Shown: positions 43,296 through 50,617 of the stretch, one piece after another
Position numbering within the stretch: position 1 is the first letter of the stretch
Layout: each line of letters begins with the position of its first letter
Source of the DNA: Pseudodesulfovibrio sediminis
Lineage (GTDB): Bacteria > Desulfobacterota > Desulfovibrionia > Desulfovibrionales > Desulfovibrionaceae
Assembly: GCF_020886695.1 (NCBI RefSeq)
Contig: NZ_AP024485.1
Span: forward strand, 381,001-445,000
Direction of reading: 5' to 3'
DNA length: 64,000 nt
Notes under the pieces: model-generated
Seen by the model: the letters and a program-made list of their open reading frames with translations, nothing else
Database searches by the model: none
Told to the model about the DNA's origin: nothing
Position numbers and translations under genes: made by a program

Positions 43296-44285
43296 TTATA
43301 ATGCGTGTCTAAACAGACCTTCTTGTCTGGCCAAATCCATTGTTTTGTGTACGTCGATGACCATGGGGCCGTCTGTATTCAAACGAATACCTGCACGGGC
43401 CCCTATCGGGATTTCAACCTCCCGTTCCCCGTCCACAGCTATCAGGCTTGGAGTGACAGACACAGGGAAGACGGTCCCCGGAGCCATTTCCGATACGCCG
43501 GCGATCGGCACATCTGCAAACATTCCAGGAGCGATCGCTGCCGTTACAGAGACAGGGGTCTCCTTGCCGATTGTGATGGCGAGGCCTTTAGGATCTTCTG
43601 GTCTTATCTCCTGAATTTGACCACCGATTGCGGACAATCCAATGGATGAAGCACTGCATCGTGTTAAAAAGAGTTGTGGAACCTTTTCCATATGCCAGAC
43701 TGCACGGGATGCGAGAAATACATCGTCATACACTGCGGCATCAACCAATGCGATATCCACTATTTTATTATCAATCAGAATATCAAACATGCAGGATTTA
43801 GTGCAACACGCTTCACGCGGAAGTTGGCCGCTTGCAACCAGACCGGCAGCCATCCCGGCCACAGTGGCTTCTCCCATCATGGGGAAGACATTATTAGTTC
43901 CCGTGGAAAGCGGCAGAATGGGAAGGGCAACAGTTCCCTTGCAAGCTGCTCGGCTGGTACCGTCCCCTCCAAGCACAATGAGACACTGTGCTCCAAGGGT
44001 TTCCATTATGCCCGCTGCAATGGTCGTGTCGGTTTGGTTGTTTCGAATGGGCATTTCTACCGCTTTCACGGGAATCGAGGGGGAAATAGCGTTGAGAGCA
44101 CGTGGAATGATAGCGTAGCCATCGGGCATATAGAGAATTTTCGTTACGCCGGATCGTTCCAGGCCAAGGATAAGCCTGCGCACCATGCGTACTTTTTCCT
44201 GGTTATCGAAGACGCTGCCGTGGGCTACCAGGCGGCGGATGTCCTTACCGGAAGCAGGGTTGGCCAATATGGCTGCTATACTCAA
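43296..44285 (-). CDS. acoX: AcoX-type ATP-NAD kinase family protein
   Basis: About 329 residues from a TTG at 44285 (SIAAILANPASGKDIRR), chosen for the AAAGGGC upstream and because family similarity begins there. The frame is open to 44525, but that part overlaps acoB. GGDGTSRAACKG matches the GGDGT motif of NAD/diacylglycerol kinases, and NPASGKD fits their first strand. AcoX occurs in acetoin-dehydrogenase clusters, but its reaction is not established. A hairpin lies between it and acoB. Confidence 0.85.
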   Translation of the reverse strand: MSIAAILANPASGKDIRRLVAHGSVFDNQEKVRMVRRLILGLERSGVTKILYMPDGYAIIPRALNAISPSIPVKAVEMPIRNNQTDTTIAAGIMETLGAQCLIVLGGDGTSRAACKGTVALPILPLSTGTNNVFPMMGEATVAGMAAGLVASGQLPREACCTKSCMFDILIDNKIVDIALVDAAVYDDVFLASRAVWHMEKVPQLFLTRCSASSIGLSAIGGQIQEIRPEDPKGLAITIGKETPVSVTAAIAPGMFADVPIAGVSEMAPGTVFPVSVTPSLIAVDGEREVEIPIGARAGIRLNTDGPMVIDVHKTMDLARQEGLFRHAL

Positions 44286-44310
44286 CGATACGCCCTTTTG
44301 AAATTTGGAC

Positions 44311-44336
44311 GGGGGAACGGCTGAAGCCGTTCCCCC
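44311..44336. repeat. Intercistronic hairpin between acoB and acoX
   Basis: GGGGGAACGGC-TGAA-GCCGTTCCCCC: 11 GC-rich pairs closed by a tetraloop, ten bases past the acoB stop. No T-run, so partial attenuation or mRNA stabilisation is more likely than full termination. Confidence 0.75.
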
Positions 44337-44346
44337 GCAATATGTT

Positions 44347-45318
44347 TTAACGAATGCTCTTGACTGCTTCGACAATGTTGTCTGCGCTGGGAATGTAGTG
44401 CTGTTCCAGCGGCGGCGAGAAGGGAACCGGGCAGAAGGGGGCACCGACACGCTTGATGGGAGCGTCCAGGTATTCAATGGCTTCTTCTGCAACAATGGCA
44501 GAGATTTCAGCGCCAGGGCCAGCAAAGGTCACAGCTTCATGAGCAACGACCAGAGCATGTGTCTTCTTGACGGAATCCAGGATGGTGTCCTTGTCCAGAG
44601 GCTGGAGGCAGCGCGGATCAACCACTTCTGCTTCAATGCCATCGGCTTTGAGCCTTTCTGCGGCTTCAAGGGCAGAGTAGACCATCTGGGAAGTGGCAAC
44701 GATGGTGACATCAGAGCCTTCGCGTTTGATGTCGGCCTTGCCGATATCAATGGTGTAGCTTTCATCAGGTACTTCGCCGGATGCACCGTAGAGCAGCTTG
44801 TGCTCCAGGAAGACAACAGGGTTGTCATCGCGGATAGCACTGATCAGCAGCCCTTTAGCATCATATGGGGTGGAAGGAATGACGACTTTAAGGCCGGGAA
44901 TGTTCATGAACCATGATTCCAGGCACTGTGAGTGCTGGGCCGCAGCACCGATGCCAGCACCCTGGGGCATGCGCAGTGTCATGGGAACGGTGGTCTTGCC
45001 GCCGAACATGTAGCGCATTTTCGCAGCCTGGTTGAACAGTTGGTCCATGGAAACGCCGATGAAGTCGACGAACATCAGTTCAGGCACGGGACGAAGGCCA
45101 CAGGCGGCAGCGCCACAGGCAGCACCAACAATGGTGCTTTCGGTGATAGGCGTATCCATGACACGATCTTCGCCGAATTGATCAAAAAGTCCCTGGGTGA
45201 CGCCAAAGCAACCACCAAACTGGCCAACATCTTCGCCGAGAATGAAGACATTCTCATCGCGCTCCATTTCCTGCCTCAATGCCTCATTGAGAGCTTGCAG
45301 ATATGTTTTTTCGGACAT
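44347..45318 (-). CDS. acoB: 2-oxoacid/acetoin dehydrogenase E1 beta subunit
   Basis: A 323-residue transketolase-like subunit. GEDVGQFGGCFGVT, DTPITESTIVGAACGAA and EAVTFAGPGAEISA are family landmarks. With AcoA it forms the ThDP-dependent E1. Its N-terminus pairs with the ThDP pyrimidine side (Glu in FILGEDVG region). Starts 51 bases after acoA. An acetoin rather than pyruvate substrate is inferred from AcoX and the AcoR-like regulator. Confidence 0.93.
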   Translation of the reverse strand: MSEKTYLQALNEALRQEMERDENVFILGEDVGQFGGCFGVTQGLFDQFGEDRVMDTPITESTIVGAACGAAACGLRPVPELMFVDFIGVSMDQLFNQAAKMRYMFGGKTTVPMTLRMPQGAGIGAAAQHSQCLESWFMNIPGLKVVIPSTPYDAKGLLISAIRDDNPVVFLEHKLLYGASGEVPDESYTIDIGKADIKREGSDVTIVATSQMVYSALEAAERLKADGIEAEVVDPRCLQPLDKDTILDSVKKTHALVVAHEAVTFAGPGAEISAIVAEEAIEYLDAPIKRVGAPFCPVPFSPPLEQHYIPSADNIVEAVKSIR

Positions 45319-45369
45319 TATTTTCTCCGTTGGATTTAGTATGGATTCGTAAAAGGGAACGAGCGCCGT

Positions 45370-46329
45370 TTAGGCGTACACGTCGTCCATCATGGCGCTG
45401 GAAGCCGGCATAGGACTTTCCTTGGCAAATGCGACAGCCTCATCGACGTCTTTTTCAATGCCAGCCTTGATTTTTTCGGCTTCCTTTTTGCTGAGAGTCT
45501 TGCTTTCGATAAGCTTGGCCTCAAAGCGGGGGATGGGATCCTTGGCCTTCCATTCTTCCAATTCTTCATCGCAGCGGTACGTGCAGGCATCGCCTTCGAA
45601 GTGACCGCGCCAGCGGTATGTCTTGCATTCCACCAGAGAGGGGCCTTCGCCATTGCGAGCGCGCTTGACTGCTTCGGTGACAGCTTCATGAACTGCGAGT
45701 ACGTCGTTGCCATCAACAACAACACCGGGCATGTCATATGCGGCGGCACGGTCGGCGATGTCGACGATAGCCATGGATTTGCACTGAGGGCAGGAAATGC
45801 CGTACCCGTTGTTTTCATTGACGAACACCAACGGCAGTTTCCAGGCGCTGGCGATGTTCAACGCTTCTTGGGTGGTACCCTGGTTGGATGCACCATCACC
45901 GAAGAAGCACATGGCAACGTCTTTGCTCTTTCTGTATTTTGCAGCCAGGGCAGCACCGGCAGCCAGCGGGCCACCTCCACCAACGATACCGTTGGCACCG
46001 AGAATGCCGAGGTCAAGGTCGGCGATGTGCATGGAGCCGCCTTTACCTTTGCAGTAACCGGTTGATCTGCCGAATATTTCAGCCATCATCAGCTTCAGAT
46101 CGCCACCTTTTGCGAGCAGGTGACCATGGCCACGGTGGGTACTGGTGATCATGTCTGCGTTGGTGAGTGCAGCGCAGGCGCCTGTGGCGACTGCTTCTTC
46201 ACCAAGGTAAAGGTGAACGAAGCCGGGAATTTCGCCTGCAGCGAAAAATTCCTGCAACTTCAGCTCGAACAGGCGAATCCTGTTCATGGTTTCATACATC
46301 TGAATCAATGTCTTCTTACTGAGAGCCAT
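45370..46329 (-). CDS. acoA: 2-oxoacid/acetoin dehydrogenase E1 alpha subunit
   Basis: A 319-residue ThDP-binding subunit. HRGHGHLLAKGG and the ThDP motif GDGASNQGTTQEALNIA (GDG-x-NN-type) are present. GSMHIADLDLGILGANGIVG and YRWRGHFEGDACTYR match acetoin E1 alpha closely. GAGAGAAAGC precedes the ATG. It is the third gene of the operon after acoC and the Lin0512-family gene. Confidence 0.93.
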   Translation of the reverse strand: MALSKKTLIQMYETMNRIRLFELKLQEFFAAGEIPGFVHLYLGEEAVATGACAALTNADMITSTHRGHGHLLAKGGDLKLMMAEIFGRSTGYCKGKGGSMHIADLDLGILGANGIVGGGGPLAAGAALAAKYRKSKDVAMCFFGDGASNQGTTQEALNIASAWKLPLVFVNENNGYGISCPQCKSMAIVDIADRAAAYDMPGVVVDGNDVLAVHEAVTEAVKRARNGEGPSLVECKTYRWRGHFEGDACTYRCDEELEEWKAKDPIPRFEAKLIESKTLSKKEAEKIKAGIEKDVDEAVAFAKESPMPASSAMMDDVYA

Positions 46330-46347
46330 TGCTTTCTCTCCTCTGGG

Positions 46348-46776
46348 TTATTCGGCCTTGGCGGCGCATCCGCAGGCCTGTTTTTCCGTTATTTCCGTCC
46401 CGCCATCCGCCATATCCATCTCGACCGAGACAGTGAGGGCGGCGCACGCTACAACAATATTGCTGACACCAGGGGCAAAGCAGGGGACCTCAATCCCCGG
46501 AATACTCATGCCACCGGTAGTCAAAGACAGCGAAGTCTCGCCGATCGGGATGCAAGAAAGGACTGCATCCCGATCGACACTATCTGGTTCGGGGACGGCC
46601 ACTTCCGCATGCACGAAGACGCCTTGAAATTGATCTCGGCCACATATTTCCATGATTCCACACAGGCATATCCGGGAAACAGCATCGCGCACTGCGCGTA
46701 CCGCGGCCTTGGTCATGTCTTCACCGTGCAGATCCGCGGCGTAACCGAGTTCTATGGCAAATCGTTTTCGCGACAT
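46348..46776 (-). CDS. Lin0512-family protein inside the aco operon
   Basis: A 142-residue protein matching the Lin0512 family pattern: FAIELGYAADLHGEDMTKAA, then a long middle with glycines (GIEVPCFAPG) and a Cys-rich tail (ACGCAAKAE). No catalytic motif is known to me. It is inserted between E2 and E1 alpha, ten bases after acoC, so must be co-expressed with the complex. It may be an assembly or regulatory partner; that is inference from context only. Confidence 0.8.
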   Translation of the reverse strand: MSRKRFAIELGYAADLHGEDMTKAAVRAVRDAVSRICLCGIMEICGRDQFQGVFVHAEVAVPEPDSVDRDAVLSCIPIGETSLSLTTGGMSIPGIEVPCFAPGVSNIVVACAALTVSVEMDMADGGTEITEKQACGCAAKAE

Positions 46777-46786
46777 GGACGGGCTC

Positions 46787-48124
46787 CTAAGCGATCATCA
46801 GGCCGGGATTTTCCAACATGTCTCCCAGCTCGCGCAGGAAGGACATTGCCGGAGCACCGTCCGTGGTCATGTGGTTGAAGGTCAGGGAAAGAGTCATCAT
46901 CTGACGAATACAAATCTCACCATCTTTGACGGCGGGCTTTTCGACGATGCGACCGACTCCCAGGATGCCGGTTTCGGGAGGATTGAGGATGGGGGTGAAC
47001 CCGTCGACGCCAAGCATGCTCACATTACTGATAGTAAATGTACCGCCTGCTATTTCATCCATGCTCAGTCCGCCCTTGCGAGCGCGACTGGCGACATCCC
47101 GAACTTCCACTTTGAGTTCTTCAAGAGTGAACGTGTCAGCCATCTTGACATTGGGGACGATGAGTCCGTTAGGCAGGGCAACGGCGATGCCGAGGTTGAC
47201 GTGCTCATGCATGTGGATGCCATCATCCTGCAGTGTGGAATTCATGATGGGGTGACGCTTGAGGGCACGACAGACTGCGTAGGATACCAAGTCATTATAT
47301 GACAAACGGTAGTCCTGATTGCGCTTGTTCCGCTCAAGGAAGCTGGTGCGCAGGGCGACCAGTTCAGTAACGTCCAACTCCACGAAAACAGAGAGTTGTG
47401 CTGCGCTGTTCAGGCTTGCATGCATGTTGTCTGCGATGAGCTTGCGGACGCCGTCCATGGGGACAATGGTGTCCTTGGCTGCGGCCTGAGCTGCTTGAGC
47501 AGGCTGTTCGGCTGCCGGATTCATGGCGCGCAGAATGTCAGCCTTGGTGATTCGACCACCATCTCCAGTACCGGTGACATCATTGAGATCAATTCCCTTT
47601 TTACGAGCGAACTCAATGGCTTTGGGACTGGCGTTTACGTTGCAAGCCGCGTCGGCTGTTTCCTGTACATCCTTTCGGGTAATACTCCCGTTGGGACCAG
47701 TTCCTACAATAGTGGATAAAGCTACGCCCAGTTCCTTGGCCAGCTTGCGTGCTGCAGGCATGGCGGGGACGAACTCTCCATCTTCAACTGCCGGTGTAGG
47801 TGTTGTGGAAGAGGGGGCTTCAGCGGCGGGGGCGCTTGCTTCTGCTTCAGGTGCGGCACCTGCGGCAGCCTTTTCCGGTGTTTCTCCCGGTGCGGCAATG
47901 GTTGCGAGTACGGCCTGGACCGGTGCAACTTCACCTTCGGGTACAATGATTTGGAACAAGATTCCACTGGCGGGCGCTTCAACCGAATTGGTAATTTTAT
48001 CGGTTTCAACTTCGAACAGTTCTTCTCCTGCTTCGACTTGGTCGCCTTCGCTTTTCAGCCAGCGGACAACCTTTCCTTCTTTCATGGTCAAACCCCATTT
48101 GGGCATGATCACTTGTTCAGCCAT
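46787..48124 (-). CDS. acoC: Dihydrolipoamide acyltransferase (E2)
   Basis: A 445-residue E2. One lipoyl domain (residues 1-80, lipoylated Lys in VETDKITNSV), an Ala/Pro-rich linker, two peripheral-subunit-binding-like segments (PAARKLAKELGV and SPKAIEFARKKG), a second linker, and the catalytic domain ending in FNHMTTDGAPA, with the His and Asp of the active site. Two E1/E3-binding domains are unusual but known. AGGAGG precedes the ATG. First gene of the operon, behind a -24/-12 promoter. No E3 gene is present in the window. Confidence 0.93.
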   Translation of the reverse strand: MAEQVIMPKWGLTMKEGKVVRWLKSEGDQVEAGEELFEVETDKITNSVEAPASGILFQIIVPEGEVAPVQAVLATIAAPGETPEKAAAGAAPEAEASAPAAEAPSSTTPTPAVEDGEFVPAMPAARKLAKELGVALSTIVGTGPNGSITRKDVQETADAACNVNASPKAIEFARKKGIDLNDVTGTGDGGRITKADILRAMNPAAEQPAQAAQAAAKDTIVPMDGVRKLIADNMHASLNSAAQLSVFVELDVTELVALRTSFLERNKRNQDYRLSYNDLVSYAVCRALKRHPIMNSTLQDDGIHMHEHVNLGIAVALPNGLIVPNVKMADTFTLEELKVEVRDVASRARKGGLSMDEIAGGTFTISNVSMLGVDGFTPILNPPETGILGVGRIVEKPAVKDGEICIRQMMTLSLTFNHMTTDGAPAMSFLRELGDMLENPGLMIA

Positions 48125-48167
48125 GACCGAGTCCTCCTAGTTGTTAACGTATGAACGTCACCCCTTG

Positions 48168-48183
48168 TGCAACGGGAGTGCCA
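48168..48183 (-). promoter_or_regulatory. Sigma-54 promoter of the aco operon
   Basis: On the minus strand TGGCACTCCCGTTGCA matches the sigma-54 consensus TGGCAC-N5-TTGCA with the invariant GG and GC at -24 and -12. It lies 43 bases before the acoC ATG and downstream of two palindromes. Confidence 0.88.
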
Positions 48184-48248
48184 AATAATTATATATATTT
48201 ATTTCAAGTGTTTGAGTGTGTTTTAAGCAAAATGAATCGCTCTGCTTG

Positions 48249-48265
48249 TGTTCGGGGGTGGAACA
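48249..48265. promoter_or_regulatory. Putative AcoR binding site, proximal
   Basis: TGTTCGGGGGTGGAACA: half-sites TGTTC and GAACA with a 7-base centre, about 66 bases upstream of the -24 element. Confidence 0.6.
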
Positions 48266-48350
48266 AAAGACTTTGAGAAAATATAGTGAGGCTGTGTGTG
48301 TTTATCTCTTTGTTATTGTTGTGTTTATTTGTATAAAATGGATTTTAATC

Positions 48351-48367
48351 TGTTCAACATTTGAACA
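48351..48367. promoter_or_regulatory. Putative AcoR binding site, distal
   Basis: TGTTCAACATTTGAACA: same TGTTC-N7-GAACA form, with seven-base perfect arms. Its centre is 102 bases from that of the proximal site, close to whole helical turns. Confidence 0.62.
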
Positions 48368-48441
48368 CTTGACAGAAAATGGGTGATGAGTCAGTCATTC
48401 AGAGTTGTGAGATATTATTTTGCGTTTTCACGGAGGGCGGT

Positions 48442-50511
48442 ATGCATTCGCTTTACAGGGATGGAGATGGTTTTGGAATTAGTCGAGACTCGGTTGATGG
48501 GGCCAACCCTGTTGGTCTCAAGCTATCGCGACCCCGTCGGCAACGAGCCGCCTCTGTCGATTATACCCGTTGGAAACAATTCGTTGATGGAAAGCACCCT
48601 AGTATAGATGATATGGATAAAACCCTTGTCGATTCATGGAGTCGGTGCCTTGATTTGGCCGTAGACCCAGGGCCTCGGTGTTGCTGGGATTTTACTCCCA
48701 TGGATCAACTCAAGTCTTTTTCATCCACTCTTGAGAAAATATGCGGTGATGTTGAAACCACGGCATATAGGGCTATCAAGGGGAAAAAACTGTTGATTAC
48801 AATGACGAACGCCGATGCCCGGGTTGTTCGCACCTGCGGTGATCTTGAAGTCTTACGGCAGGCAGACAAATTGAATTTTGGTCCCGGAGCAAACTGGGCA
48901 GAAGAAAGTGTCGGCACCAATGCCATCGGCACTTCTCTGGTTACCGGTCGTCCCATTCAGGTCATGGGGGAAGAGCATTTTTGTCGGAGCCACCACAGAT
49001 GGAGTTGTACGGCTGCTCCCATTTTGGATCCTCGTGGCGACATATGGGGGTGTTTTGATATTTCAGGCCCCACGGAATCCGATCATTCCAAGAACATGGA
49101 GCTGGTTTTGCAAGCTGCAAAGGCTTTGGAACACAGGTTGTCACGACTGTATTGTTCCGAACTAGAAGGGCAGATGGGATCGCTTTTTTCTTCGATGTTC
49201 AATTCCGTCATGACCGGCATCATTTCCATGGATTCTTCCGGGAGAATAACCAACGCCAATACTATTGCGGAAACCTTGCTGAATCATACAGGGAAATCTT
49301 TACGAGGATATCAGGCAGATCTCTTTTTTGATTTCGAAGTGTTTCTTGCAAAGGCAAAGCATGCGACCATACATGAGCCTGTCGTCATTAAATGCCTTGT
49401 AAACAAGGACCTTTTTGTTAGGGCCATGCCCATATTCGCCACTGATGGAACATGGACAGATACCATTATCACGGTCAGTGAAATGCAACGTTTCCATCAA
49501 AGTGTCGTCCCGGAAAGGGTGCTGGAGGAGAAAAAGAACGTCTCCGTTGAAACGCCGAAAGGATTTGAACATGTCCTGCATTCAAGTGCGGTCATGAGGA
49601 GGGCAATCAAACAGGCAGCCAATGTTGCCAGGACACCCTCCACGGTTCTCTTGTCTGGAGAGTCCGGAACCGGCAAAGAATTATTTGCCCGTGGCATTCA
49701 TCAGGCCGGGCCGCGTGCAAAGAATCCTTTTGTCGCGGTCAACTGTGGTGCTTTCTCCGAAGAACTTGTTCAGAGTGAGCTGTTTGGGTATTGCGAGGGC
49801 GCTTTTACCGGCGCAGTGAAACGCGGCCGGATAGGGCAGTTTCAACGAGCGGACAAGGGCGTGTTGTTCTTGGATGAAATTTCAGAAATGCCTTTGTCGC
49901 AACAGGTCAATCTCCTCCGGGCTCTGGAGGAACGGGCTATTGTGCCTGTGGGCGGTACCGACCCTCGCCCAGTGGACGTAAAAATTATTGCGGCCACAAA
50001 CAAGGATCTGAGTGAGCTTGTGCAGCAGGGGTTGTTCCGTGAGGATTTATTCTACAGATTGAATGTGGTGGGTATTGCCATACCTCCACTTCGGGATCGT
50101 GGCGGTGACGTTGTACAGCTTGCTGCTTACCATTTGAATCGTCTGTGTTCCGATTTCGGTCTGGAAAGTGTGCACATTTCGCCGGAAGCCGAGAGTGTTT
50201 TGATGGTTCATGATTGGCCGGGGAATGTTCGTGAATTGGTCAATTGCCTTGAGTACGCCGTGAACAATCTGTCTGGAGATGTTTTGCATATGGAAAACCT
50301 TCCCCCCAGTTTGCTGGCGCAAGCACGGGGCGGTACGGATACAGACCGGATAAAGCGGACAAGTGAATTTCATCTCAAGAAAAGGGAAGAGGTCGCCATT
50401 CGTGAGGCCCTGGATTTTCATAATGGCAATATCAGTAAAACAGCCAAAGCCCTAGGAATCGGACGAAATACATTGTATTCCAAAATGGAACGATTCAGTA
50501 TTCAGGCATAA
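48442..50511 (+). CDS. acoR: Sigma-54-dependent activator of the AcoR type
   Basis: A 689-residue regulator. An N-terminal GAF domain (about residues 60-230) is followed by a PAS-like sensor (about 255-370), the AAA+ domain with GESGTGKELFARG (Walker A), GAFTGAVK (sigma-54 contact) and LFLDEISEMP (Walker B), and a Fis-type HTH at the C-terminus (SKTAKALGIGRNTLYSKM). The ATG at 48442 has GGAGGG six bases upstream; the frame is open to 48379. Divergent from the aco operon, whose promoter is of the matching sigma type. The inducer is probably acetoin, by analogy. Confidence 0.92.
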   Translation: MHSLYRDGDGFGISRDSVDGANPVGLKLSRPRRQRAASVDYTRWKQFVDGKHPSIDDMDKTLVDSWSRCLDLAVDPGPRCCWDFTPMDQLKSFSSTLEKICGDVETTAYRAIKGKKLLITMTNADARVVRTCGDLEVLRQADKLNFGPGANWAEESVGTNAIGTSLVTGRPIQVMGEEHFCRSHHRWSCTAAPILDPRGDIWGCFDISGPTESDHSKNMELVLQAAKALEHRLSRLYCSELEGQMGSLFSSMFNSVMTGIISMDSSGRITNANTIAETLLNHTGKSLRGYQADLFFDFEVFLAKAKHATIHEPVVIKCLVNKDLFVRAMPIFATDGTWTDTIITVSEMQRFHQSVVPERVLEEKKNVSVETPKGFEHVLHSSAVMRRAIKQAANVARTPSTVLLSGESGTGKELFARGIHQAGPRAKNPFVAVNCGAFSEELVQSELFGYCEGAFTGAVKRGRIGQFQRADKGVLFLDEISEMPLSQQVNLLRALEERAIVPVGGTDPRPVDVKIIAATNKDLSELVQQGLFREDLFYRLNVVGIAIPPLRDRGGDVVQLAAYHLNRLCSDFGLESVHISPEAESVLMVHDWPGNVRELVNCLEYAVNNLSGDVLHMENLPPSLLAQARGGTDTDRIKRTSEFHLKKREEVAIREALDFHNGNISKTAKALGIGRNTLYSKMERFSIQA

Positions 50512-50569
50512 ATCAGCGGTTTCAATCTTATTTTAAAATATTTTAAAATCAAATAGTTATAAGCAAATA

Positions 50570-50592
50570 GGGGGAGTCTGGCTCCCCTTTTT
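50570..50592 (+). terminator. Terminator after acoR
   Basis: GGGGAG and CTCCCC arms around TCTGG, followed by five T residues. Confidence 0.8.
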
Positions 50593-50617
50593 GCTTTTCG
50601 GATTTGTTGGAGCGGGG

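Noticed and set aside
45601..46065. Plus-strand open frames opposite acoA and acoB
   Set aside because: They are antisense shadows of long, well-supported enzyme genes.
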